Positions 19,612 to 32,335 of a stretch of 64,000 nucleotides of DNA are shown here, in pieces; position 1 is the first letter of the stretch, and each line of letters starts with the position of its first letter. Made by a program: the position numbers and the translations under genes. Origin of the DNA: Nemertoderma westbladi (Eukaryota > Xenacoelomorpha > Nemertodermatida > Nemertodermatidae); the NCBI GenBank assembly GCA_032718475.1, contig JAUCBJ010001380.1, positions 1 through 64,000 of the forward strand, given 5' to 3'. Below the pieces are notes generated by a model, which ran no database searches, was not told where the DNA came from, and saw only the letters and a program-made list of their open reading frames with translations.

Positions 19612-20430
19612 TCTTCCCCATTTTTTAGTCTCCTGGTTTTCATAGTTTTCCATCTCAATAAAATGTTGTAATTTGGAAGGTCATTGGTTACTATGAAGGT
19701 CATTGGTTACTATGATTGCTGTGTTTCTTCCAACGGAACCAATGCAATGGTCTAGAACTCGCCACATCTCGTCACCTGGCGACATGATGATATTTAAATG
19801 GTAATAATTTTATACAGAAATCATATAAAATAAGCAATGCACCGCAGTTGTACCTAATGCATTGCATAAAACGTTTAAAAATTCGTACTTCTAATTCGTC
19901 GTAGGCCTACATTTTCTATTCGTTTTCGTTTTCTAAACAAAATTGTGATTTTCTAAATTTTTTCTAATTCTTTAGAAAGTTTTCACAGTGAACATTTTGA
20001 AAAAAAACTCTGAATTAGGCCTACATACACTCCAACTTACTGTATGTCAATGCAAAAATAACTTAACCTGCACAATATATTATATACCGGTTATTAAACA
20101 TTTGCAGGAAGACTACACCAATATATATATATAGCACAGGAAGACTACACCAATATATATATATATATATAATATACCAAGTCTATTCGGTTTAGAACTT
20201 AAATTATTTTATTTAAAAATTTATAAAAAATAATCATATCGCTGAGACGGTTCAAGCCGTTGTCATCGGACGATGGCTTTAAAAAAAGAAAACAAATTGA
20301 GTTGAATACTTGGAAAAATAATTAAAAACATATGAAATTAGCACCTTTACCTTTAAACAGGTGACCAAAAGTAAAAATAACACAGCACATCAAAGAACGG
20401 ATACCGATACCAATCAGCTAAATACTACTA
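19612..20430. other. AT-rich 3' flank of the WD40 gene
   Basis: A 19-bp duplication (GGTCATTGGTTACTATGA) at about 19679-19715 and two (AT)n tracts at 20120-20170, each preceded by CAGGAAGACTACACCA. No gene recognised. Confidence 0.5.
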
Positions 20431-21979
20431 CTACTGTACATTGTCATCATTGGTAGTTTGGAATGCTATAATACGGGGAGGGTCAGTACCTGAAACTGGG
20501 TATATTTCTCGTAATAGGTGGAGGACTTTCCCACCCCATCGGTACACATTCAGTTTGCAACTGTCCACATAATGAGTTACCACATTCTCAGATGGCATAA
20601 CAAAATATATTTTTGATCCCAGTGCACATTGTGAGGCCGGTAATGGTAATGTGTAAAGGGTCCCTTGTTTATAAAGACGGACAACACCATTGCTACACCT
20701 GTAAGCAATCAAAACGTTGTCTCTAATTCCAATCAACTCAACTATTTCACAGGATTCTTTTTCCTTAGTGTAAACTATTTTCCCCTCCAAACCCTGCATT
20801 ATATGCAACTTATTCCATGTACAAGCAGCTATCATGATAGGATTTACATCAAGAACCGCATGAAAAAATAATATTCTTTCATCTTTAGCAAAAGTTTCCT
20901 TATCATCCTGATTTAGTTTGTTAATCCGCAATAAAATATCCTCATTATCGAACTCACAGCTGCACAAATACTTCCCACATGGGCTGAAATCTACTGGGTT
21001 TGTCACAAATGATTCCGCAGACAACCTTATTTGGTTTACTTCCATTCCGGTTTTAGCATCAAGTATTACAGCTGATAAACTATATCTGCCATAGAATATC
21101 AACCCCACCTGATGTAGAGTCTTAATATATTTGATTATGCAAAGAGAATATATGTCTCCAATATCTTTTTTCCAGTTCTTACTATCGTTGAATACATCCC
21201 AACATATCACTGTATATTGTTTCGCATTGTTCACTCTGTGAACAGAAATTATACAATTATTTACATCCCAAACAATCTTCATACACTTCAATCTTCATAC
21301 ACTTTACATGCGCCTGAGGTTATTTCATTCTTATCAACATGACTTTTAAAGTCATCAGTATATTTTCGCAAATATTTGAGATCCCAAACCTTAATTTGTG
21401 GATCTTTATTAGAATAAGTGGCTAAATATTCTCCAGTTATTGATAATGAAATGCCAATCTTAGAGGGGGAGTGTGATTTCCAGGTGAATTCTTTAGATCT
21501 ATGTTTTAGATTTATAACAGTTATTGTGCCAATGTTAGATGATAATATAATTATATCATTATCATCCGGGTGGTATAAAGTGTTACATTTATATATTAAA
21601 TCATCTTTATTTACGCCAAGTCTACTATCCATAAATTCATCTAATAGGGTGCCAGATTCCGCATCCCAAATGGTAATTTTCCCATCAGCACCTCGCATAC
21701 ATATTCTTTTACTATCTTTAGACATGTCACCACTGATAAAGATAGACGAGCCCTGTGTTTCCTTTAGGGTACAAATTCCATTTCCATTATCAGCATTACG
21801 GACAAATAATTGATATTCTAACAAAACAATCATACCCGTACCATTTGGGAAATATTGTACACCTGCACTCCTTGGCCAATTCTTGAATCCTTTAATCAAC
21901 TTTACTGACAATGTTTCAGAATCTCTATTTTGAAGACCAATTGATGAGTTAGTGATATCAAGATATAGTTGTCCACCAC
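20431..21979 (-). CDS. WD40-repeat protein, terminal exon; frame broken by a 5-bp insertion
   Basis: The minus strand has a good splice acceptor (TATTACATTTCAG, AG at 21980-21981) followed by an open frame to 21288 and a second one from 21291 to 20431, together about 510 codons. WD40 signatures are visible: ITIWDAESGTLLDEF, PQIKVWDLKYLRKY, MKIVWDVNNCIISVHR, VICWDVFN, and spaced HPDDNDIIILSS and FSPCGKYLCSCE strands. This suggests one or two beta-propellers, as in the C-terminal part of large NACHT-WD40-type proteins, but no upstream domain is in view. At about 21283-21290 an extra AAGTG duplicates the local sequence and shifts the frame; ignoring those five bases joins the two halves through a WD repeat. 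It is either a pseudogene, an allele or a sequencing error. Upstream exons would lie right of 22037. Confidence 0.65.
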
Positions 21980-22037
21980 CTGAAATGTAATATATATATA
22001 CTGTAATACAATTAGTCATCATCACTGTATTGTACAA

Positions 22038-22440
22038 AGACTTTATTGTGAATTGTTAAGTAATGTGATCGGTAAATGCATGAAACACGAAACACCAGCG
22101 CAGGCAACACTAAGTCAGACTCCTCTCTCATGTCTATTACCTGTAAGGCAGACTGATGCTTAACAACCAGGACAACCTGAACTAGTGAATTGTTAGTGCC
22201 GGTGGTGGTAAGGTGACTTGTTGACGATTCAAATAATTAGACACATCTGAATATAATTCATAAATATCTGAGATATTGGCTTTTGAAAGACAGTATATTA
22301 CTTTAATAAATTATATTTTTCATATGGGCAGGGCAAGGCTACTTGTTTACTATAATCTATTTACCATAACCTGAGGCAAATCAACACTATACTTGCCTTT
22401 GTAAACATCAGGTACCCATCAACAGCACTGCAGCAAGGAT
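22038..22440. other. Intron or upstream flank of the WD40 exon
   Basis: No coding segment recognised between the splice acceptor region and the start of the 46-bp array. It may be intron of the WD40 gene; the array would then lie inside or beyond that intron. Confidence 0.4.
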
Positions 22441-25400
22441 AACTACCAGACGTTGCTGATAGGATATGGGCAGCAGTCAGAAGAACTACCAGACCTTACT
22501 GATAGGATATGGGCAGCAGTTAGGAAAACTGCAGACCTTACTGATAGGATATGGGGCAGCAGTTAGGGGAACTATCAGACCTTACTGATAGGATATGGGC
22601 AGCAGCAGTTAGGAGAACTACCAGACCTAACTGATAGGATATGGGGCAGCAGCAGTTAGGAGAACTACCAGACCTAACTGATAGGTTATGGGGCAGCAGT
22701 TAGGAGAACTACCAGACCTTACTGATAGGATATAGGCAGCAGCAGTTAGGAGAACTACCAGACCTTACTGATAGGATATGGGCAGCAGCAGTTAGGAGAA
22801 CTACCAGACCTTACTGATAGGATATGGGCAGCAGCAGTAGGAGAACTACCAGACCTTACTGATAGGATATGGGCAGCAGTTAGGAGAACTACCAGACCTT
22901 ACTGATAGGATATGGGCAGCAGCAGTTAGGAGAACTACCAGACCTTACTGATAGGATATGGGCAGCAGCAGTTAGGATAACACCAGACCTTACTGATAGG
23001 ATATGGGCAGCAGCAGTTAGGATAACACCAGACCTTACTGATAGGATATGGGCAGCAGCAGTTAGGAGAACTACCAGACCTTACTGATAGGATATGGGCA
23101 GCAGCAGTTAGGAGAACTACCAGACCTTACTGATAGGATATGGGCAGCAGCAGTTAGGAGAACTACCAGACCTAACTGATAGGATATGGGCAGCAGCAGT
23201 TAGGATAACACCAGACCTTACTGATAGGATATGGGCAGCAGCAGTTAGGAGAACTACCAGACCTTACTGATAGGATATGGGCAGCAGCAGTTAGGAGAAC
23301 TACCAGACCTTACTGATAGGATATGGGCAGTAGCAGTTAGGAGAACTACCAGACCTTACTGATAGGATACGGGCAGCAGCAGTTAGGAGAACTACCAGAC
23401 CTTACTGATAGGATATGGGCAGCAGCAGTTAGGATAACACCAGACCTTACTGATAGGATATGGGCAGCAGCAGTTAGGAGAACTACCAGACCTTACTGAT
23501 AGGATATGGGCAGCAGCAGTTAGGAGAACTACCAGACCTTACTGATAGGATATGGGCAGTAGCAGTTAGGAGAACTACCAGACCTTACTGATAGGATATG
23601 GGCAGCAGCAGTTAGGAGAACTACCAGACCTTACTGATATGATATGGGGCAGCAGCAGTAGGAGAACTACCAGACCTTACTGATAGGATAGGGGCAGCAG
23701 CAGTTAGGAGAACTACCAGACCTAACTGATAGGATATGGGCAGCAGCAGTTAGGATAACTACCAGACCTTACTGATAGGATATGGGCAGCAGCAGTTAGG
23801 AAAACTACCAGACCTTACTGATAGGATATGGGCAGCAGCAGTTAGGAAAACACCAGACCTTACTGATATGGGCAGCAGCAGTAGGAGAACTACCAGACCT
23901 TACTGATAGGATATGGGCAGCAGCAGTTAGGAGAACTACCAGACCTTACTAATAGGATATGGGCAGCAGTTAGGAGAACTACCAGACCTTACTGATAGGA
24001 TATGGGCAGCAGCAGTAGGAGAACTACCAGACCTTACTGATAGGATATGGGCAGGAGCAGTCAGGAGAACTACCAGACCTTACTGATAGGATATGGGCAG
24101 TAGCAGTTAGGAGAACTACCAGACCTTACTGATAGGATACGGGCAGCAGCAGTTAGGAGAACTACCAGACCTTACTGATAGGATATGGGCAGTAGTAGTT
24201 AGGATAACACCAGACCTTAATGATAGGATATGGGCAGCAGCAGTAGGAGAACTACCAGACCTTACTGATAGGATATGGGCAGGAGCAGTCAGGAGAACTA
24301 CCAGACCTTACTGATAGGATATGGGCAGTAGCAGTTAGGAGAACTACCAGACCTTACTGATAGGATACGGGCAGCAGCAGTTAGGAGAACTACCAGACCT
24401 TACTGATAGGATATGGGCAGCAGCAGTTAGGATAACACCAGACCTTACTGATAGGATATGGGCAGCAGCAGTTAGGAGAACTACCAGACCTTACTGATAG
24501 GATATGGGCAGCAGCAGTTAGGAGAACTACCAGACCTTACTGATAGGATATGGGCAGCAGCAGTTAGGAAAACTACCAGACCTTACTGATAGGATATGGG
24601 CAGCAGCAGTTAGGAAAACACCAGACCTTACTGATATGGGCAGCAGCAGTTAGGATAACACCAGACCTTAATGATAGGATATGGGCAGCAGCAGTAGGAG
24701 AACTACCAGACCTTACTGATAGGATATGGGCAGCAGCAGTTAGGAGAACTACCAGACCTTACTGATAGGATATGGGCAGCAGCAGTAGGAGAACTACCAG
24801 ACCTTACTGATAGGATATGGGCAGCAGCAGTCAGGAGAACTACCAGACCTTACTGATAGGATATGGGCAGCAGCAGTTAGGAAAACTACCAGACCTTACT
24901 GATAGGATATGGGCAGCAGCAGTTAGGAAAACACCAGACCTTACTGATAGGATACGGGCAGCAGCAGTTAGGAGAACTACCAGACCTTACTGATAGGATA
25001 CGGGCAGCAGCAGTTAGGAGAACTACCAGACCTTACTGATAGGATACGGGCAGCAGCAGTTAGGAGAACTACCAGACCTTACTGATAGGATATGGGCAGC
25101 AGCAGTAGGAGAACTACCAGACCTTACTGATAGGATATGGGCAGCAGCAGTCAGGAGAACTACCAGACCTTACTGATAGGATATGGGCAGCAGCAGTTAG
25201 GAAAACTACCAGACCTTACTGATAGGATATGGGCAGCAGCAGTTAGGAAAACACCAGACCTTACTGATATGGGCAGCAGCAGTTAGGATAACACCAGACC
25301 TTAATGATAGGATATGGGCAGCAGCAGTAGGAGAACTACCAGACCTTACTGATAGGATATGGGCAGCAGCAGTCAGGAGAACTACCAGACCTTACTGATA

Positions 25401-28400
25401 GGATATGGGCAGCAGCAGTTAGGAAAACTACCAGACCTTACTGATAGGATATGGGCAGCAGCAGTTAGGAAAACACCAGACCTTACTGATATGGGCAGCA
25501 GCAGTTAGGATAACACCAGACCTTAATGATAGGATATGGGCAGCAGCAGTTAGGAGAACTACCAGACCTTACTGATAGGATATGGGCAGCAGCAGTAGGA
25601 GAACTACCAGACCTTACTGATAGGATATGGGCAGCAGCAGTCAGGAGAACTACCAGACCTTACTGATAGGATATGGGCAGCAGCAGTTAGGAAAACTACC
25701 AGACCTTACTGATAGGATATGGGCAGCAGCAGTTAGGAAAACACCAGACCTTACTGATATGGGCAGCAGCAGTTAGGATAACACCAGACCTTAATGATAG
25801 GATATGGGCAGCAGCAGTAGGAGAACTACCAGACCTTAATGATAGGATATGGGCAGGAGCAGTCAGGAGAACTACCAGACCTTACTGATAGGATATGGGC
25901 AGTAGCAGTTAGGAGAACTACCAGACCTTACTAATAGGATATGGGCAGCAGCAGTTAGGAGAACTACCAGACCTTACTGATAGGATATGGGCAGGAGCAG
26001 TCAGGAGAACTACCAGACCTTACTGATAGGATATGGGCAGTAGCAGTTAGGAGAACTACCAGACCTTACTGATAGGATATGGGCAGCAGCAGTTAGGATA
26101 ACACCAGACCTTACTGATAGGATATGGGCAGCAGCAGTTAGGAGAACTACCAGACCTTACTGATAGGATATGGGCAGCAGCAGTTAGGAGAACTACCAGA
26201 CCTTACTGATAGGATATGGGCAGCAGCAGTAGGAGAACTACCAGACCTTACTGATAGGATATGGGCAGCAGCAGTAGGAGAACTACCAGACCTTACTGAT
26301 AGGATATGGGCAGCAGCAGTAGGAGAACTACCAGACCTTACTGATAGGATATGGGCAGCAGCAGTAGGAGAACTACCAGACCTTACTGATAGGATATGGG
26401 CAGCAGCAGTTAGGAAAACTACCAGACCTTACTGATAGGATATGGGCAGCAGCAGTTAGGATAACACCAGACCTTAATGATAGGATATGGGCAGCAGCAG
26501 TAGGAGAACTACCAGACCTTACTGATAGGATATGGGCAGGAGCAGTCAGGAGAACTACCAGACCTTACTGATAGGATATGGGCAGTAGCAGTTAGGAGAA
26601 CTACCAGACCTTACTGATAGGATATGGGCAGCAGCAGTAGGAGAACTACCAGACCTTACTGATAGGATATGGGCAGCAGCAGTTAGGAGAACTACCAGAC
26701 CTTACTGATAGGATATGGGCAAGAGCAGTTAGGAGAACTACCAGACCTTACTGATAGGATATGGGCAGCAGCAGTTAGGAGGACTACCAGACCTTACTGA
26801 TAGGATATGGGCAGTAGCAGTTAGGAGAACTACCAGACCTTACTGATAGGATATGGGCAGCAGCAGTTAGGAGAACTACCAGACCTTACTGATAGGTTAT
26901 GGGGCAGCAGCAGTAGGAGAACTACCAGACCTTAATGATAGGATATGGGCAGCAGCAGTAGGAGAACTACCAGACCTAACTGATAGGATATGGGCAGCAG
27001 CAGTAGGAGAACTACCAGACCTTACTGATAGGATATGGGCAGCAGCAGTTAGGAGAACTACCAGACCTTACTGATAGGATATGGGCAGGAGCAGTTAGGA
27101 GAACAACCAGACCTTACTGATAGGATATGGGCAGCAGCAGTAGGAGAACTACCAGACCTTACTGATAGGATATGGGCAGCAGCAGTTAGGAGAACTACCA
27201 GACCTTACTGATAGGATATGGGCAGCAGCAGTTAGGAGAACTACCAGACCTTACTGATAGGATATGGGCAGCAGCAGTTAGGAGAACTACCAGACCTTAC
27301 TGATAGGATATGGGCAGCAGCAGTTAGGAGAACTACCAGACCTTACTGATAGGATATGGGCAGGAGAAGTTAGGAGAACTAGCAGACCTTACTGATAGGA
27401 TATGGGCAGCAGCAGTAGGAGAACTACCAGACCTTACTGATAGGATATGGGCAGCAGCAGTTAGGAGAACTACCAGACCTTACTGATAGGATATGGGCAG
27501 CAGCAGTTAGGAGAACTACCAGACCTTACTAATAGGATATGGGCAGCAGCAGTTAGGAGAACTACCAGACCTTACTGATAGGATATGGGCAGCAGCAGTT
27601 AGGATAACACCAGACCTTACTGATAGGATATGGGCAGCAGCAGTTAGGAGAACTATCAGACCTTACTGATAGGATATGGGCAGCAGCAGTTAGGTTAACA
27701 CCAGACCTTACTGATAGGATATGGGCAGCAGCAGTTAGGAGAACTACCAGACCTTACTGATAGGATATGGGCAGCAGCAGTTAGGTTAACACCAGACCTT
27801 ACTGATAGGATATGGGCAGCAGCAGTTAGGAGAACTACCAGACCTTACTAATAGGATATGGGCAGCAGAAGTTAGGAGAACTACCAGACCTTACTGATAG
27901 GATATGGGCAGCAGCAGTTAGGAGAACTACCAGACCTTACTGATAGGATATGGGCAGCAGCAGTAGGAGAACTACCAGACCTTACTGATAGGATATGGGC
28001 AGCAGCAGTAGGAGAACTACCAGACCTTACTGATAGGATATGGGCAGCAGCAGTAGGAGAACTACCAGACCTTACTGATAGGATATGGGCAGCAGCAGTT
28101 AGGAGAACTACCAGACCTTACTGATAGGATATGGGGCAGCAGTTAGGAGAACTACCAGACCTAACTGATAGGATATAGGCAGCAGCAGTTAGGAGAACTA
28201 CCAGACCTTACTGATAGGATATGGGCAGCAGCAGTTAGGAGAACTACCAGAACTTACTGATAGGATATGGGCAGCAGCAGTTAGGAGAACTACCAGACCT
28301 TACTGATAGGATATGGGCAGGAGCAGTTAGGAGAACTACCAGATCAACTGATAGGATATAGGCAGCAGCAGTTAGGAGAACTACTAGACCTTACTGATAG

Positions 28401-30994
28401 GATATGGGCAGGAGCAGTTAGGAGAACTACCAGATCAACTGATAGGATATAGGCAGCAGCAGTTAGGAGAACTACCAGAACTTACTGATAGGATATGGGC
28501 AGCAGCAGTTAGGAGAACTACCAGACCTTACTGATAGGATATGGGCAGCAGCAGTTAGGAGAACTACCAGAACTTACTGATAGGATATGGGCAGCAGCAG
28601 TTAGGAGAACTACCAGACCTTACTGATAGGATATGGGCAGCAGCAGTTAGGAGAACTACCAGAACTTACTGATAGGATATGGGCAGCAGCAGTTAGGAGA
28701 ACTACTAGACCTTACTGATAGGATATGGGCAGGAGCAGTTAGGAGAACTACCAGATCAACTGATAGGATATAGGCAGCAGCAGTTAGGAGAACTACCAGA
28801 CCTTACTGATAGGATATGGGCAGCAGCAGTTAGGAGAACTACCAGACCTTACTGATAGGATATGGGCAGCAGCAGTTAGGAGAACTACCAGACCTTACTG
28901 ATAGGATATGGGCAGCAGCAGTAGGAGAACTACCAGACCTAACTGATAGGATATGGGCAGCAGCAGTAGGAGAACTACCGGACCTTACTGATAGGATATG
29001 GGCAGCAGCAGTTAGGAGAACTACCAGAACTTACTGATAGGATATGGGCAGCAGCAGTTAGGAGAACTACCAGACCTTACTGATAGGATATGGGCAGCAG
29101 CAGTTAGGAGAACTACCAGAACTTACTGATAGGATATGGGCAGCAGCAGTTAGGAGAACTACCAGACCTAACTGATAGGATATGGGCAGCAGCAGTTAGG
29201 AGAACTACCAGACCTTACTGATAGGATATGGGCAGCAGCAGTTAGGAGAACTACCAGAACTTACTGATAGGATATGGGCAGCAGCAGTTAGGAGAACTAC
29301 CAGACCTTACTGATAGGATATGGGCAGCAGCAGTTAGGAGAACTACCAGAACTTACTGATAGGATATGGGCAGCAGCAGTTAGGAGAACTACTAGACCTT
29401 ACTGATAGGATATGGGCAGGAGCAGTTAGGAGAACTACCAGATCAACTGATAGGATATAGGCAGCAGCAGTTAGGAGAACTACCAGACCTTACTGATAGG
29501 ATATGGGCAGCAGCAGTTAGGAGAACTACCAGACCTTACTGATAGGATATGGGCAGCAGCAGTTAGGATAACTACCAGACCTAACTGATAGGATATGGGC
29601 AGCAGCAGTAGGAGAACTACCAGACCTAACTGATAGGATATGGGCAGCAGCAGTAGGAGAACTACCGGACCTTACTGATAGGTTATGGGGCAGCAGCAGT
29701 TAGGAGAACTACCAGACCTTACTGATAGGATATGGGCAGCAGCAGTTAGGAGAACTACCAGACCTTACTGATAGGATATGGGCAGCAGCAGTTAGGAGAA
29801 CTACCAGACCTTACTGATAGGATATGGGCAGCAGCAGTAGGAGAACTACCAGACCTTACTGATAGGATATGGGCAGCAGTAGTTAGGAGAACTACCAGAC
29901 CTAACTGATAGGATATGGGCAGCAGCAGTAGGAGAACTACCAGACCTAACTGATAGGATATGGGCAGCAGCAGTTAGGAGAACTACCAGACCTTACTGAT
30001 AGGATATGGGCAGCAGCAGTTAGGAGAACTACCAGACCTTACTGATAGGATATGGGCAGCAGCAGTTAGGAGAACTACCAGACCTTACTGATAGGATATG
30101 GGCAGCAGCAGTTAGGAGAATTACCAGACCTAACTGATAGGATATGGGCAGCAGCAGTAGGAGAACTACCGGACCTTACTGATAGGATATGGGTGGCAGC
30201 AGTTAGGAGAACTACCAGACCTTACTGATAGGATATGGGCAGCAGCAGTTAGGAGAACTACCAGACCTTACTGATAGGATATGGACAGCAGCAGTTAGGA
30301 GAACTACCAGACGTTACTGATAGGATATGGGCAGCAGCAGTTAGGAGAACTACCAGACCTTACTGATAGGATATGGACAGCAGCAGTTAGGAGAACTACC
30401 AGACCTTACTGATAGGATATGGGCAGCAGCAGTTAGGAGAACTACCAGACCTTACTGATAGGATATGGGCAGCAGTTAGGAGAACTACCAGACCTTACTG
30501 ATAGGATAAGGGCAGCAGCAGTAGGAGAACTACCAGACCTTACTGATAGGATATGGGCAGCAGCAGTTAGGAGAACTACCAGACCTTACTGATAGGATAT
30601 GGGCAGCAGCAGTTAGGAGAACTACCAGACCTTACTGATAGGATATGGGCAGCAGCAGTTAGGAGAACTACCAGACCTTACTGATAGGATATGGGCAGCA
30701 GCAGTTAGGAGAACTACCAGACCTTACTGATAGGATATGGGCAGCAGCAGTAGGAGAACTACCAGACCTTACTGATAGGATATGGGCAGCAGCAGTTAGG
30801 AGAACTACCAGACCTTACTGATAGGATATGGGCAGCAGCAGTTAGGAGAACTACCAGACCTTACTGATAGGATATGGGCAGCAGCAGTTAGGAGAACTAC
30901 CAGACCTTACTGATAGGATATGGGCAGCAGCAGTTAGGAGAACTACCAGACCTTACTGATAGGACATGGGCAGCAGCAGTAAGAGAACTACCAG
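22441..30994. repeat. 46-bp satellite array, about 185 copies
   Basis: Unit TTACTGATAGGATATGGGCA, GCAGCAGTTAGGAGAACTAC, CAGACC. Common variants are loss of one GCA, TTAGG to TAGG, GAGAACTACC to GATAACACC, and CTTACTG to CTAACTG. Groups of variants recur together (for example TCAGG copies at 24831, 25151, 25373 and 25641, each followed by the same series of variant units), so several-unit blocks have been duplicated locally. The left end is the most diverged. The array stops abruptly at 30994 in the composite block and resumes at 32336. Confidence 0.97.
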
Positions 30995-31487
30995 GTGTAT
31001 ATCAGTGTACTGGTGTATATCGGTGTACAGGTGTATATCGGTGTACAGGTGTATATTGGTGTACAGGTGTATATCAGTGTACAGGTGTATATCGTACCAG
31101 TGTATATCGGTGTACAGGTGTATATCGGTGTACTGGTGTATATCGGTGTGCCAGTGTATATCAGTGTACTGGTGTACAGGTGTATATCAGTGTACTGGTG
31201 TATATCAGTGTACCGGTGTATATCGGTGTACCGGTGTATATTGGTGTACAGGTTACAGGTGTACAGGTGTATATCAGTGTACTGGTGTATATCGGTGTAC
31301 AGATGTATATCGGTGTACCAGTGTATATTGGTGTACAGGTGTATATCAGTGTACAGGTGTATATCGTACCGGTGTATATCAGTGTACCGGTGTATATTGC
31401 TGTACAGGTGTATATCGGTGTGCCAGTGTATATCGGTGTACCAGTGTATATCGGTGTACCGGTGTATATCGGTGTACCGGTGGCTCT
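30995..31487. repeat. 18-bp satellite array, about 27 copies
   Basis: Unit GTGTATATCGGTGTACAG with frequent variation of the last bases (CAG, CTG, CCG, CCA) and CGG/CAG/TTG. An 18-bp unit without stops gives open frames on the plus strand (six-residue CTGVYR-type repeats). These are treated as non-coding. Confidence 0.95.
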
Positions 31488-31511
31488 ACGGTACACCGCG
31501 CGGTGTACCGT
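31488..31511. other. 24-bp perfect palindrome at the edge of the 18-bp array
   Basis: ACGGTACACCGC followed by its exact reverse complement. An identical copy lies at 39076-39099 in the long composite. The downstream spacer contains TTAGGGTTAG. Confidence 0.9.
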
Positions 31512-31595
31512 TCCGTTGAGTGTAATCATACATTTAGGTTTGGTTTCGGGTTGAGTAGGGGTTTTTATTAGGGTTAGTTTCGTCGCATAAACGAT

Positions 31596-31829
31596 CGGTC
31601 TCGGCTCTCCGCTCTGCCGCACTACGTTGCCGTTCGGCGTCTCGGTCTCGGCTCTCCGCTCTGCCGCACTACGTTGCCGTTCGGCGTCTCGGTCTCGGCT
31701 CTCCGTTCTGCCGCACTACGTTGCCGTTCGGCGTCTCGGTCTCGGCTCTCCGCTCTGCCGCACTACGTTGCCGTTCGGCGTCTCGGTCTCGGCTCTCCGC
31801 TCTGCCGCACTACGTTGCCGTTCGGCGTC
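31596..31829. repeat. 47-bp satellite array, 5 copies
   Basis: Unit CGGTCTCGGCTCTCCGCTCT, GCCGCACTACGTTGCCGTTC, GGCGTCT. It is GC-rich, in contrast to its surroundings. Unit 3 has CCGTTCTG for CCGCTCTG, and so does unit 3 of the array at 39184. Confidence 0.95.
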
Positions 31830-31916
31830 GCTGAATTTATAATCATTCTAATACAGTTTAAGTTATTCTATCGATTTTTTATCCTAGATGAAATTATGAC
31901 GCCCTTTTAGTTCTTG

Positions 31917-32335
31917 TATTACATTACTTTAGGCCTATTACATTACTTTAGGCCTATTACATTACTTTAGGCCTATTACATTACTTTAGGCCTATTACAT
32001 TACTTTAGGCCTATTACATTACTTTAGGCCTATTACATTACTTTAGGCCTATTACATTACTTTAGGCCTATTACATTACTTTAGGCCTATTACATTACTT
32101 TAGGCCTATTACATTACTTTGGGCCTATTACATTACTTTATGCCTATTACATTACTTTAGGCCTATTACATTACTTTAGGCCTATTACATTACTTTAGGC
32201 CTATTACATTACTTTAGGCCTATTACATTACTTTGGGCCTATTACATTACTTTAGGCCTATTACATTACTTTAGGCCTATTACATTACTTTAGGCCTATT
32301 ACATTACTTTAGGCCTATTACATTACTTTAGGCCT
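31917..32335. repeat. 19-bp satellite array, 22 copies
   Basis: Unit TATTACATTACTTTAGGCC with rare TTTGGG or TTTATG variants. It contains the TAGGCCTA octamer found scattered elsewhere in the window. Confidence 0.96.

Larger units (their letters stand above)
30995..32335. mobile_element. Composite three-satellite module, short copy, inserted in the 46-bp array
   Basis: In order: an 18-bp array (30995-31487), a 24-bp palindrome and unique spacer (31488-31595), a 47-bp array (31596-31829), a second unique spacer (31830-31916) and a 19-bp array (31917-32335). Exactly the same order with identical spacers occurs at 36809-40431. The 11-mer AGAACTACCAG flanks the block on both sides (30984-30994 and 32336-32346), a possible target duplication, although every 46-bp unit contains it. 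A homologous stretch without the block is seen at about 33546-33590. It behaves like a transposed or transduced unit; no transposase or known element ends are visible, so 'mobile' is an inference. Confidence 0.55.

Noticed and set aside
31560-31590. TTAGGGTTAG as a telomere remnant
   Set aside because: Only one and a half telomere units; no array and no subtelomeric context is provable.
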